This document shows, one piece after another, positions 30,911-40,231 of a stretch of DNA of 64,000 nt. The stretch comes from Mycobacterium dioxanotrophicus. GTDB lineage: Bacteria; Actinomycetota; Actinomycetes; Mycobacteriales; Mycobacteriaceae. Below the pieces are notes generated by a model. It had not been told where the DNA came from. It ran no database searches and saw only the letters and a program-made list of their open reading frames with translations. The position numbers and the translations under genes were made by a program. Within the stretch, counting starts at the first letter, position 1. The number at the start of each line of letters is the position of its first letter. Location: contig NZ_CP020809.1 of assembly GCF_002157835.1 (NCBI RefSeq), positions 7,531,922 through 7,595,921 on the forward strand, given 5' to 3'.

Positions 30911-31747
30911 CTACCCGGCTTGCGCGACGCGGGCCCGTTCCCGCATCGAAGCGACCACGCCGCCGTCGTTGAGAATGTCGGTGCCCGTCAGGTAGCCGGC
31001 CCGGTCGCTGACGCAGAACGCGAACAGCTCCGCCATCTCTTCGGGCTTGCCCCAGCGGGGTACGGCGGCGTCGGCGACCATCGCGCCGGCACCCGCCTGC
31101 TCCTCGAGCCGGCCCATCTCGGTATCGACCGAGCCGGGGGACACCGAGACGATGCGCAGTCCCCGGGCGTTGAACCGCTCGGCCTGCGACGAGCTGTACC
31201 ACTTCACGAAGTTCTTGCTGATCGCGTAGGCGAGCCCGGAGCGGGCCTGCTCACCGCCGATCCCGCACGCGGTGGCCATGCTGCTCATGAACGCCTCGTC
31301 GTCGCGCATGGCCAGCGGGAACTGCCCGGTCGGGATCAGCTCGTCGGGCAGCAGATGCGCAGCCATCGACGCCACATTGACGATCGCGGCGCCGTCGCCG
31401 GCGGCGGCGTAGAAGACCTCGTTGACGTTGACCGTGCCGAGCGCGTTGGTCCTCATCACGTGGTCACCGTCACCCATGCTGGGGCTCACGCCGGCGGCGT
31501 GGATCACCGAAGTGACCGGCCCGAGGCCGGAGGCGGTGTCGAACAGCTCATCCACCGCCTGCCGATCGGTGACGTCGCAGTGGACGGCGGTCGCGGCGAT
31601 CCCGAGGTCACGCAGCTCAGCCAGCGCGCCGTCGAGCCGGTCCTGCCGCACATCGCACAGGACGACGGCGTGGTCGCGGCCGACGACCTTGGCCGTGGCA
31701 GTGCCCATACCGCCCGCGCCACCTGTGATCAACGACACTCGAGTCAT
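30911..31747 (-). CDS. SDR-family oxidoreductase
   Basis: 278 aa. Rossmann motif TGGAGGMGTA, cofactor-binding CDV, an NxxS-type active-site region (VNVASMAAH) and the catalytic YAISK (YxxxK), plus SPGSVDTEM. It is a classical NAD(P)(H)-dependent short-chain dehydrogenase with unknown substrate. ATG at 31747 starts MTRVSLITGG; the frame extends 12 codons upstream. It lies upstream of gyrA on the same strand and just beyond the ESX cluster, so it may be cargo of the same insertion. Confidence 0.88.
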   Translation of the reverse strand: MTRVSLITGGAGGMGTATAKVVGRDHAVVLCDVRQDRLDGALAELRDLGIAATAVHCDVTDRQAVDELFDTASGLGPVTSVIHAAGVSPSMGDGDHVMRTNALGTVNVNEVFYAAAGDGAAIVNVASMAAHLLPDELIPTGQFPLAMRDDEAFMSSMATACGIGGEQARSGLAYAISKNFVKWYSSSQAERFNARGLRIVSVSPGSVDTEMGRLEEQAGAGAMVADAAVPRWGKPEEMAELFAFCVSDRAGYLTGTDILNDGGVVASMRERARVAQAG

Positions 31748-31790
31748 ACCGCGGACCGTAACGAAATCGGCCCGATCTGTCACGCCTGGG

Positions 31791-34088
31791 TTACTTGCCC
31801 GACTTGCTCTGGATCACTCCGGCGCGCGCCCCGACGTCGTATTCGTTGGTCCATTGCTCCAGGTCGATGCCGTACGCAGCCTTCAACCGATCCTTGAGCA
31901 GCTCCTGTTCGGTCAAACCCTGGACCACAAGGTGCACATCACCGTCGGGCTCGGTCTCCCGCAGCGACGCGAGCGCCGGATCATTGACCACGGCGGGATC
32001 CTTGCTCTCGAGTCCGTTGAGCACGTTCTGCATCGTCACGCTCGAGTCGACCTCGTTGGTCGCATGCTGGTACGGCACGCCGTTCTGCGGGTTGGTCACG
32101 GCCTGCTGGTCGACGATGCCCATCAGCGCCAGCTTGGCCTGCGGGGCGATGATGTCGACGGCCCACTTGCCCGGTTTCATACCGGCCGCGTCAAATGCCG
32201 TGGTGGCCACCGATTTCGCGGTGTCGAAGTTCGCCGAGTTCACCGCGTACTGCCACTGCGCGTTGTAGACGTCGTTCTGACCCATGGTCGTCTTCGCATC
32301 GAGAGTCCCGTCGACCAGGGCGCTGTGCATCTGGCCCGCGAGCTGACCGTAGGTGCTCACGCCGTTGCCGCTGCCGTACTGCGCGGCGAGCGCGTTCTCC
32401 TGCGCGTACGTGTAACTCGCAGCCTTCACGCCCGCCTCGGGGTCGCTGGCCAGCACCGCGTACATGTTGGCCAACTGGCTCTTCTGGTCGAAATGATGGA
32501 CCCCAGGGATGGTTTCGGCGCCGGCGAAGGTGCTGTAGTACGGCGCCAGATCGTCGGCGAGGTTGCGCATCAGATCGGGATTGAGCTGACCGGCCGAAAT
32601 CTTGTCCTGATAGCCGGGGACCCGCAGCAGGTCCTTCTTGTGATCGGCCATGTAATCGGCTGTGGCTTCGGCGATTTGACCGTGCAGCTGAGCGTTCTTG
32701 GTGTCCACCGGGTCACCCGGCTTGGCGACGGCATCGTCGGCGGTGGTGTGGAACAACTCGGAGACCGTCTTGCCGTTGTCAGGCCACTCGTGCTGGAAGA
32801 TGTCTCCGACCAACCGCTGACCGGTGTGCGGATCGGTCACGGCCGCCGCGACGGCGAACTTGTCGTCGCCGACCGAGTGGAACATCTGCTCGGTGATCTG
32901 CTCCTTCTTCGGGTCGGCGCCGTGACCGTCGATGGAGAACATCGTCGTGTCCTTCGGGCCGGTCTCGGCGCGTACCTGCGCGTCGAGATACTGGCCCGCG
33001 ACATCCATGACCTTGCCGTCGAGGCTCGAGCCGGCCCGCATGTTGGCGTCGCCCATCCCCGCGATCCGGGCGATGGCCTGGTTGGTGCCGACGCCGTTGA
33101 CGTTGATGGTGTTGAAAAGGATCGGGAACCCGGTGCTCTGGGTGCCCGCCATGGTGGATCCGTACTGCACCAGGTCTTTACGGGTCAGCGAGTCGCGCAT
33201 CTTCTGCGGGAGCAGGTTGAAACCGCCGTTGGTCGGGACGTCGACGTTGCCTTCGACCGACGCCGTCACGCGACCGTTGGACGCGATCTGGAACGTGTTG
33301 GCCATGCCCGTGCGGGCATCGGTGGGCAGCGAGTTGAGCAGTTTCTCGATGTCTTCGGGTGACTTGCCGTCCAGGGAGCGCATCAGGGCGTTGATGTATT
33401 CCATCTGCGACGCCGGAATGTCCACGGGCTCACCGGATTGCAGCGCCTTGAGCTGCTCGGGGGTCAGTGAGCCCGCTTCCTTGAGGCGCTGCAGCACATC
33501 CGGCGGGATCTTCCCGCTCTGCAAGGCCTGACCATCGGAGGTGCCCTGCTGGCCGCTGAGCGACGCCGGATTGGTGAACTTCGAGATCAGGTTGGCGGCC
33601 AGCCCGTTGATGGTCTTGGCCCCGTTGGAGTCCGCGGTGACCAAGGCGTTGACCAGAGTGGTGAGCTCACCGGCGTACTGCCGGGCCAGCGCGGCGCGCT
33701 GCCCGGTGTCCTTGATGCCGGACGTGTCGGTCACCGACCAGTTGTCCCCGACGGTGAACTGCTGCCCGGAGATGGCGATGACCTTGTTGAGCACATTGGT
33801 ACGGGCCGTGCCGATGTCGGTCGCGACGCCGCGCGCGGTCTTGGCCGCACCCTGCAACTCGTCGACGAGCTTCACGGCGACCTTGCGGTCGTCGCCGGCC
33901 CGGTTCTGGGCGGCCTCGGCCGCCTTGCCCTCCCAATAGCCGCCGCTGGCAGTGTTTTTCACCAGGGACACATACGAGTCGAACTTCTGCTCGAGCGTCG
34001 TACCGAGTTTGTCCCATCCGGCGGCGATGTTGGAGACGACATTGGGATCCATGTTCTGGACCTGGGATTTGGTGAATCCCACTGTCAT
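31791..34088 (-). CDS. Large ESX-associated protein with WXG-like N-terminus
   Basis: 765 aa. The first 90 residues form a WXG100-like helical hairpin with GYWEGKAAEAAQ at the turn. The rest is mainly helical and rich in Ala/Asp/Gln, with text like the 'TPR repeat region' proteins of mycobacterial ESX loci (QVQNMDPN start, LTPEQLKALQSGEP, MYAVLASDPEAGVKAA). No signal peptide or TM helix. It is probably a type VII secreted substrate. The ATG overlaps the stop of the EspC-like gene (ATGA), suggesting they make a heterodimer, as EspA/EspC-type pairs do. Confidence 0.65.
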   Translation of the reverse strand: MTVGFTKSQVQNMDPNVVSNIAAGWDKLGTTLEQKFDSYVSLVKNTASGGYWEGKAAEAAQNRAGDDRKVAVKLVDELQGAAKTARGVATDIGTARTNVLNKVIAISGQQFTVGDNWSVTDTSGIKDTGQRAALARQYAGELTTLVNALVTADSNGAKTINGLAANLISKFTNPASLSGQQGTSDGQALQSGKIPPDVLQRLKEAGSLTPEQLKALQSGEPVDIPASQMEYINALMRSLDGKSPEDIEKLLNSLPTDARTGMANTFQIASNGRVTASVEGNVDVPTNGGFNLLPQKMRDSLTRKDLVQYGSTMAGTQSTGFPILFNTINVNGVGTNQAIARIAGMGDANMRAGSSLDGKVMDVAGQYLDAQVRAETGPKDTTMFSIDGHGADPKKEQITEQMFHSVGDDKFAVAAAVTDPHTGQRLVGDIFQHEWPDNGKTVSELFHTTADDAVAKPGDPVDTKNAQLHGQIAEATADYMADHKKDLLRVPGYQDKISAGQLNPDLMRNLADDLAPYYSTFAGAETIPGVHHFDQKSQLANMYAVLASDPEAGVKAASYTYAQENALAAQYGSGNGVSTYGQLAGQMHSALVDGTLDAKTTMGQNDVYNAQWQYAVNSANFDTAKSVATTAFDAAGMKPGKWAVDIIAPQAKLALMGIVDQQAVTNPQNGVPYQHATNEVDSSVTMQNVLNGLESKDPAVVNDPALASLRETEPDGDVHLVVQGLTEQELLKDRLKAAYGIDLEQWTNEYDVGARAGVIQSKSGK

Positions 34089-34402
34089 TCACCCCAATTG
34101 CCGGTGGCATTGGTGAACATGCTCACCATGTCCAAAGTCTTGGTGTCGTCGGCGTTCTTGAACTTGTCCGCGCAATTGACCATGATCTCGCCGGTCTCCG
34201 AGAGACGCTCCGAGAACGACGGGATCAACGTGGTGTTCAGCACGTCGTACTGAATGTGCTGCATGGCTCCGACGGATTGCAGTGCCGCGGAATCGGTGCC
34301 CATCATCATCGGGCCGAATTTCAGCCCGGTCACCTCGGCACCCAACGTCGCCAGATGCCCGGCGACCGTGCGCATTTGATCCAAATCCGCTTTCAACGTC
34401 AC
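34085..34402 (-). CDS. EspC-like secreted protein (PF10824 type)
   Basis: 105 aa, helical, starting LKADLDQMRTVAGHLATLGAEVTGL and without a WXG motif. This is the pattern of small ESX substrates of the EspC/EspF type, which partner with a larger Esp protein. It is coupled by 4 bp to the 765-aa gene. It lies downstream of the EspI-like gene with a 140-bp gap that could hold its own promoter. Confidence 0.65.
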   Translation of the reverse strand: MTLKADLDQMRTVAGHLATLGAEVTGLKFGPMMMGTDSAALQSVGAMQHIQYDVLNTTLIPSFSERLSETGEIMVNCADKFKNADDTKTLDMVSMFTNATGNWGE

Positions 34403-34542
34403 AGCTGACCCCTACCGAGTTGAATTGGTACTGAGTTGGGTTGGTCTTCGGACGGTCGCGGCGGGATCGCCCGGCACAGCGCTAGCGAAGACTGTAGTCT
34501 CCGATTCTTTTGGCGTGCAACAGTCGCAGCGCTTCCAGTGCA

Positions 34543-35691
34543 TCATCTGGCCGGGGTTATCGGGACGAACTGGCCATGATCGCGATAGCTGAACGCGTCG
34601 GCCACCGTCGCCGCCAACTCGATGAACGCGTCCTGCGTCTTGCGATTCATCAAGCTCAGAACCACTTCGGAGCCTTCGGCCAGGTGATCGTCGAACGGGA
34701 TGAAATGAACAGCACGTGAACGACTTTGGAAATATTGCATCAGCTGCTCGATATCCATCGACGTGGCGCCCGGGCGCGCGGAGCTGACCACGACCACCGC
34801 ATTGGCGACGAGGCGTTCGTAGCCCTGGTGGGCCAGCCAGTCCAGGGTGGCCGACGCGCTGCGGGCCCCGTCCATGGCCGGTGACGTCACCAGGATGATG
34901 GCGTTGGCCTCGTCGAGGACCCCGGTCATCGCCGAATGCATGAGCCCTGTGCCGCAGTCGGTGAGGATGATGTTGTAGAACCGCTGCAGCAGCGAAATCA
35001 CCTGGCGGTAGTCATCTTCGGAGAAGGCCTCCGAAGCGGCGGGATCGCGTTCGGAGGCCATGATCTCCAGCCGGCTCGCACTCTGCGAGGTGTACGCCCG
35101 TACATCGGAGTACCGCCGGATCGACGTGTCGGCGAGCAGATCGCGCACCGTGGCGCGGGTCTGATCCGGCCCACGCTGAGCCAACGTCCCGAAGTCCGGG
35201 TTGGCATCGACGGCGATCACCCTGTCCCCACGCACCGACGCCAGCGTCGCACCCAACGCGACGGTGGTGGTGGTCTTCCCGACTCCGCCCTTCAGCGAGA
35301 GCACTGCGATCCGGTAATCCCCGCGTACCTGCCGGTTGACCCGCGCGACCAAAGCACGCCGGTTGCGCTCATAGGGTGATTCACCCGGATTGATCGCTCC
35401 GCCGGTCAAGGCGTACACCAGCCTGCGCCATCCGCGCGTGGGTCGCCGCTGCACCGGGGCGATCAACCGCAGGTGCTCCGGACCCGGCACGACCGGTTGG
35501 CCGAGCATCGCACCCGGATGGTGTCCGGTGACAAACGGCGTCTGCAACGGAACCGGCGGCACGGGCGTGTAGCGGGCCGGCGGACCGACGGGCCGGACGA
35601 TGAACTGCGTCGGGTCGTCGGGACTGAACGTGCCCGCCTGCTCGAGATTGCGCGGGATCAGCCGGGTCGGGTCGTCGTATTCGTGGCTCAT
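34543..35691 (-). CDS. EspI-like ParA/MinD ATPase (first copy)
   Basis: 382 aa. A Pro-rich, low-complexity N-terminus (about 1-85) precedes a deviant Walker A LSLKGGVGKTTTT (about 131-142) and the ParA-type motifs VIAVDANPDFGTLAQR and NIILTDCGTG. EspI proteins in ESX-1 and ESX-2 regulate secretion, including in response to ATP level. The ATG overlaps the eccA stop by 4 bp. It is 40-50% similar by eye to the second copy (37531-38940), so the pair is a duplication. Confidence 0.8.
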   Translation of the reverse strand: MSHEYDDPTRLIPRNLEQAGTFSPDDPTQFIVRPVGPPARYTPVPPVPLQTPFVTGHHPGAMLGQPVVPGPEHLRLIAPVQRRPTRGWRRLVYALTGGAINPGESPYERNRRALVARVNRQVRGDYRIAVLSLKGGVGKTTTTVALGATLASVRGDRVIAVDANPDFGTLAQRGPDQTRATVRDLLADTSIRRYSDVRAYTSQSASRLEIMASERDPAASEAFSEDDYRQVISLLQRFYNIILTDCGTGLMHSAMTGVLDEANAIILVTSPAMDGARSASATLDWLAHQGYERLVANAVVVVSSARPGATSMDIEQLMQYFQSRSRAVHFIPFDDHLAEGSEVVLSLMNRKTQDAFIELAATVADAFSYRDHGQFVPITPAR

Positions 35692-37508
35692 GCGCCGGCC
35701 TTGTGCATCTCGAGCACGTTCTTCAACGCCGCCCGCATGTCGGCGAGTTCTATCCGCATCAGCAGGTCTTCACTCAACGCATCGAGATCGACGTCGGGAT
35801 CCTCACTGAGCCGGAATGCCCGCTCCTCCTCTGCGGATTCGACCACGTTGCGGACGAAGCGTCCGTTACCGGCGATGTCGATGGCGGGCCGGGCCACTCC
35901 CGTCTGATCGATCGCCTCGGTGTCACACAGCTGCCGGCAGATCAGGATCAGCTCCTGGTAGGCGTCGTCGGTGAGTTCGGAGTCGCGCGCCTTGGCGATC
36001 ATCCGGGCGATGTCGCCCAGCTCGGTGGCGCTGTAGGAGTTGAACCGGATCCGACGCGAAAAGCGCGACGCCAGACCCTCGTTGGCCGCCAGGAAGCGAT
36101 CGATCTCGCGGTCATAGCCTGCGATGATGACGACCAGCCGGTCGCGGTCGTCCTCCATCCTGGCCAGCAGCGTGTCGACGGCCTCCCGGCCGAACGCGTC
36201 ACCGCCTGCCAGACCAGACTGGATCAGGGTGTATGCCTCGTCGATGAACAGCACACCGTCCAGCGCCCGATCGATGAGTTCGGAGGTCTTGATGGCGGTG
36301 CTGCCGAGGTGCTGACCGACGAAGTCGGCGCGTGTGGCCTCGACCACCGAGGAGGTCTTCAACAAGCCCAACCCGCAGTAGATCTTGGCGATCACACGGG
36401 CGATGGTGGTCTTGCCCGTGCCGGGCGGGCCGGTGAAGGCCAGGTGCAGGCTGCGCGGGACCGAACTGAGACCCTTGTCTTCTCGGACTTTCGCAAGCTT
36501 CGCCGTCGACCGCAGTTTGGCGACCTGAGTCTTCACTTCGGCCAGCCCCACCTGGCGGTCGAGTTCCTGCTGGGCCTGGCTCAGGTAGTCGTGGTGATCG
36601 GCGGCGTCCTCGGCGGCGATCTCGACGCAGGCACGCGCCGACTTCGGGTCCCACCTGTCGGTGCGCGAGTCGATGGTCTCCTGGTCCGTGATGACGAGCC
36701 GGTACTTCGGATCGCGTAGCGCGGCGATGTTCGCGGTGAAACTCGGATCCTCGCTGTAGATGCGTTCGAACACCGATCGGGCGTCATCCTCACGTCCCAT
36801 CTCACGCAAGGTGAGCGCACGGCAGAAGTCGGAGGCCTGACGCGCGGCAGGAATCGGGCCGGCCGCCGCGAGCTCGAGCCGACGCAGCGCCTCACCGAAC
36901 AGGCCGAGCTGTGCACAAGCGCTGCCCACCATCATGTTGGCGCCGGCCCCGATGAACTCGTCGGTGAAGCTTGCTGAATTCGCCAGTGTGACAAGGACAT
37001 CCGGCCACCGCTGGGTCAGAAAGTGCAGGACACCGCGGATATAAGTGCAGATCTCCGTGGAGTTCGCGTCCCCGCCGGGCATTCTGGTGCGGATGCGGTC
37101 CAGCTCGTCGAGCGTGTGTTCGGCTTCGCTGTAGTCGTGGCCGGCGATCATGCTCGCTGCGTAGGCCAGCCAGATCTCGGTGAAGGAACTCAGGTCGTAG
37201 TCGATGTAGAGGTTGGTCTGAAACCGCCCCGCCAGTGCCCGGCCTGGCAGACCCAGCCTGCGCTGCTCCCGGAACAATGTCAGCGTGCTGGTGCGGTAGA
37301 GGTGATAGATGATCTCAGGACTGGATTCGCCTGCGGCGACGCGGCCGAGCCAGGCGTCGCACATGTCGGGGTCGTACTCGGTGGCCCGCGCGAACGCCAG
37401 TCTCGCGTAATCGATGTCGCGGTCCGCCTCGACACCGTTGATGGGAATCCCCAGCGAGAGAACCCCCGCGTCGAATACCCGCTGCGCGTCTCGGGTGCGT
37501 CCGCTCAT
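35688..37508 (-). CDS. eccA: EccA, AAA+ ATPase of the ESX system
   Basis: 606 aa. The N-terminal TPR-like helical half (about 1-310) is followed by a AAA+ domain (about 320-606) with Walker A GPPGTGKTT (360-368), Walker B GVLFIDEAY and Arg fingers SRFSRRIRF. In ESX systems EccA recycles EspG-PE/PPE chaperone complexes in the cytosol. ATG at 37508 begins MSGRTRDAQRVFDAG, the usual N-terminus; a longer frame from 37637 is rejected. Confidence 0.93.
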   Translation of the reverse strand: MSGRTRDAQRVFDAGVLSLGIPINGVEADRDIDYARLAFARATEYDPDMCDAWLGRVAAGESSPEIIYHLYRTSTLTLFREQRRLGLPGRALAGRFQTNLYIDYDLSSFTEIWLAYAASMIAGHDYSEAEHTLDELDRIRTRMPGGDANSTEICTYIRGVLHFLTQRWPDVLVTLANSASFTDEFIGAGANMMVGSACAQLGLFGEALRRLELAAAGPIPAARQASDFCRALTLREMGREDDARSVFERIYSEDPSFTANIAALRDPKYRLVITDQETIDSRTDRWDPKSARACVEIAAEDAADHHDYLSQAQQELDRQVGLAEVKTQVAKLRSTAKLAKVREDKGLSSVPRSLHLAFTGPPGTGKTTIARVIAKIYCGLGLLKTSSVVEATRADFVGQHLGSTAIKTSELIDRALDGVLFIDEAYTLIQSGLAGGDAFGREAVDTLLARMEDDRDRLVVIIAGYDREIDRFLAANEGLASRFSRRIRFNSYSATELGDIARMIAKARDSELTDDAYQELILICRQLCDTEAIDQTGVARPAIDIAGNGRFVRNVVESAEEERAFRLSEDPDVDLDALSEDLLMRIELADMRAALKNVLEMHKAGA

Positions 37509-37530
37509 GGTGTCCTGACTGTGTCGTCGT

Positions 37531-38940
37531 TCAGACGTTCGACCGAAGCAGGCCGAACTTCTCCGAAATAACCCCGGCCAGTTCGACATACGCCTCGAAG
37601 GTCGCGGGTTTGAGCAAGTCCACGTCGATTTCTCCACCTTCGGCCAGATGGAAGTCGAACGGAATCAGGTGAACAGAACGGCACCTGGACTGGAAATGCT
37701 CGTAAACTTTCTCCATATGCACGGCCGACGCGCCGGGCCGCGCCGCACTGAGGACCAGGTGCGATTCCTGCGCCAAGCCCGAATAGCCGTGCTGGGTCAG
37801 CCATTCCAGCGTTGCCGAAGCGCTGCGCGCGGCGTCCAGGGCCGGGGAACTCACCAGGACGACGGCGTGCGCGAGGTCCAATACCCCGGCCATCGCCGAA
37901 TGCATGATGCCGGTGCCACAGTCGGTGAGCACGATGTTGTAGTAGCTCTGCAGGATGTCGACGGTGCGGCGGTAGTCGACCTCGCAGAACGCCTCGGAGA
38001 TCGCCGGGTCGATCGGACTGCCCAGTACCTCCAGTCGGCTCTCCGACATGCGGGTGTAGGCGCGAACATCCGAATACCGCGTGATGTTGGGATCGCTCAG
38101 CAGGTCACGCACCGTCGCCCGCGACGGATCGTCGACGCGCTGTGCCAATGTGCCGCGGTCGGGATTGGCGTCCACGGCGATGACGCGATCCGTGCGGATC
38201 CGGGCGAATGCCGATCCGAGACCCAAGGTGGTCGTGGTCTTGCCGACCCCGCCCTTGATGGACAGCACCGCGATCCGGAAATCACCGCGAATAGGTTGGC
38301 GGATACGTGCGTACAACTCGTCGCGCCGGCGGTCGCGCGCCGAGTCACCGGGATTGACCCGCCCCGCGCTCACCCGGTAGACGGCTCGGCGCCACCCGGA
38401 CCGGGGAGCGAACCGGCCGCGGTTGGCGATGGCGGCCTCATCGAGGGGCCGCAGTGTGTGATGCTGCGACGGGTACTGCTGGGGATGGGACGGGGCAGCG
38501 GGCGCTTCCCAGCTTGGGACATCCCACTCGGGGCTACCACCGCGCTCCTGCGTGGTGTCATCGGACAGCAGGTCGACGGACCGGACCGGTTCCTCATCGA
38601 CCGGTTCGTCAGCGCCGGGACGGTTCTGGCCCAGCAGATTCAGCAGCTCGGCGGCCCGCGCTTCGACAGGGTCGTGCGAGTTCAGGGACGAATCCGGTTG
38701 TGACACGGTCGATTCAGCATCCGCGTCAGATATGGCCCAGTGCCCATCGGTCGAATTGAAAGTCGTGTCAGCAACTTCTACGTCTTGGACGGAATCGGCT
38801 CTGACCGGTACTTCCGATACGAAGTCGCCAGCGGGCAACGCCGGCGGCGACCCGTTGGAGCGCGGCCGGTACCCCTGCAACCAGGGCGGCTGGGCAGGCG
38901 CCCCATGGTGATTGGCCAACGTCCTCCGGTCCTTCCACAT
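37531..38940 (-). CDS. EspI-like ParA/MinD ATPase (second copy)
   Basis: 469 aa from the ATG at 38940 (MWKDRRTLANHHG). The disordered N-terminus is longer than in the first copy and rich in Asp, Pro and Gln. Deviant Walker A LSIKGGVGKTTTT lies at about 227-239, followed by VIAVDANPDRGTLAQR and NIVLTDCGTG. No clear Shine-Dalgarno sequence precedes the ATG, so the start is uncertain; the frame is open to 39027. It is divergent from the YbaB-like gene and heads the minus-strand espI-eccA-espI-espC-like operon. Confidence 0.78.
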   Translation of the reverse strand: MWKDRRTLANHHGAPAQPPWLQGYRPRSNGSPPALPAGDFVSEVPVRADSVQDVEVADTTFNSTDGHWAISDADAESTVSQPDSSLNSHDPVEARAAELLNLLGQNRPGADEPVDEEPVRSVDLLSDDTTQERGGSPEWDVPSWEAPAAPSHPQQYPSQHHTLRPLDEAAIANRGRFAPRSGWRRAVYRVSAGRVNPGDSARDRRRDELYARIRQPIRGDFRIAVLSIKGGVGKTTTTLGLGSAFARIRTDRVIAVDANPDRGTLAQRVDDPSRATVRDLLSDPNITRYSDVRAYTRMSESRLEVLGSPIDPAISEAFCEVDYRRTVDILQSYYNIVLTDCGTGIMHSAMAGVLDLAHAVVLVSSPALDAARSASATLEWLTQHGYSGLAQESHLVLSAARPGASAVHMEKVYEHFQSRCRSVHLIPFDFHLAEGGEIDVDLLKPATFEAYVELAGVISEKFGLLRSNV

Positions 38941-39051
38941 CGTAGATCGGCGCCCGATTGGTATCGTACTGAATTGACCGGGCCGGGAGCATCCGGCGCG
39001 AATCGCCGTTATCTGGCCGAGTAGCAAACTCTTTCACGAGGAGCCGCACCG
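38941..39051. promoter_or_regulatory. Divergent promoter region
   Basis: 111 bp separate the minus-strand espI/eccA set from the plus-strand YbaB/EspC-like/PE/PPE set, so both operons must be driven from here. No consensus elements stand out clearly. Confidence 0.4.
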
Positions 39052-39372
39052 GTGGATTTCCCGTCTGCACGCTCCCGCACCGGCGGGATCAGTGTCACCA
39101 CAACCGAACGCGGATTGCCCCTGGCACTCAAAATTGACGCCCGCGAGATGCACAAGGATCCGCGACTGCTCGCCGAGGAGATCCTGGGGCTGTGCCGACT
39201 GGCCGCTGCACGCGCTCAGGTGGCCCGTCGTCGCGAGTTGTCAGCACACGATGTCGACCCTGTCGTGATCCGAAACCTGCAGCTAGCCACCGAAGATGAC
39301 CTGCGTCGCGCCGAGGCCGCCGCCGACCGCGACGACGAGGTGCTTCCTGACAGCTGGCTGAGGTCGGTGTGA
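39052..39372 (+). CDS. YbaB/EspL-like protein (first copy)
   Basis: 106 aa, GTG start. ISVTTTERGLPLALKIDAREMHKDPRLLAEEILGLCRLAAARAQVARRRE is the YbaB/EbfC fold pattern: a beta hairpin then a long helix. ESX-1 encodes one such protein, EspL. It ends with a 4-bp GTGA overlap into the second YbaB-like gene, suggesting they form a heterodimer. A cytosolic chaperone-like or DNA-binding role is possible. Confidence 0.65.
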   Translation: MDFPSARSRTGGISVTTTERGLPLALKIDAREMHKDPRLLAEEILGLCRLAAARAQVARRRELSAHDVDPVVIRNLQLATEDDLRRAEAAADRDDEVLPDSWLRSV

Positions 39373-39710
39373 CGGGGCTGGCCGACAGTGTCGTCGCCCG
39401 CATCTCGCTGCAGCGCGACCTGCTGCATGGCCTCAACGATCATTGCGAGGCCATCCGAGTCCGCGCCACCACCCGCAACCGTGCGGTGTCGGTGGAAGTG
39501 GATGCCATGGGTGCTCTGACCGACCTGACTCTGGGCAGTGCAGCAACGCAGTTGAGCCCCAACGAGCTATCTGAATTGATTGTGAACATTGGGCAGACGG
39601 CGGCCAAAGCGGCGTTGGCCCGGCGTGATCAACTCGTCGCCCAGTTCCGGCTCGAGTTCGACCGATTGCGGGCCGACCCGCCGCAAGAGGAAAACGGAAA
39701 CCCCACCTAG
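39369..39710 (+). CDS. YbaB/EspL-like protein (second copy)
   Basis: 113 aa, GTG start overlapping the previous stop. VSVEVDAMGALTDLTLGSAATQLSPNELSELIVNIGQTAAKAALARRDQL has the YbaB/EbfC beta-hairpin and helix order more clearly than the first copy. It ends in a charged tail. The 219 bp that follow before the next gene contain no gene. Confidence 0.7.
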   Translation: MTGLADSVVARISLQRDLLHGLNDHCEAIRVRATTRNRAVSVEVDAMGALTDLTLGSAATQLSPNELSELIVNIGQTAAKAALARRDQLVAQFRLEFDRLRADPPQEENGNPT

Positions 39711-39929
39711 ATCGCATGTGCAGCCGCGTCGCAGCCGGCTGCCGTGGGCCGAATCCTGTGGTGGTACAAGCCGATTTTCCGCTTCATCTGGCGCACAAGA
39801 GCTTAACTGTGATGCCTCGCCAAAGAGACTGGTGCGGGCTAGACTTCGAGACCGGGTGTCACCCTGTCACCGCCCTCTGCAATGGTGCGTGCCGCACACA
39901 GAACGAAACAAAACTTGGGGAGTTTTGGC

Positions 39930-40223
39930 GTGAGTTCTTCTTTGACCGCTGTCCCAGCGGGGATGGACGCGTTCGCTGCGGCGAACGCCGGCGCGGGCGA
40001 GCTCATCAGTACTGCCGCGTCAGCTGATTCGGTGGCCATGCTGACGGCAGCGGCAGTGGCGATCGGCCCGATCGGGGCCACCTACCTGGCGGCGTTCGGG
40101 CCCGCGCAGGCCAACAACCTGGCGGGCACGCTGCTCGTCGGTGCGGTTCATGCCGGCGTCAGCGGCACCACGACGACCGCCAAGACCGCCCTGACCGCCG
40201 CCGATTCGACGTCGTCGGCCTAG
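39930..40223 (+). CDS. EspC-like secreted protein (second)
   Basis: 97 aa, GTG start with TTGGGGAG upstream. It is all-helical and Ala-rich, with a central turn GPIGATYLAAFGPAQANN and a final ADS, resembling EspC/EspF (PF10824) more than PE proteins. No signal peptide. It lies 8 bp before the 442-aa gene, so it repeats the [EspC-like + larger partner] order seen on the minus strand. Confidence 0.55.
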   Translation: MSSSLTAVPAGMDAFAAANAGAGELISTAASADSVAMLTAAAVAIGPIGATYLAAFGPAQANNLAGTLLVGAVHAGVSGTTTTAKTALTAADSTSSA

Positions 40224-40231
40224 GAATCGCT

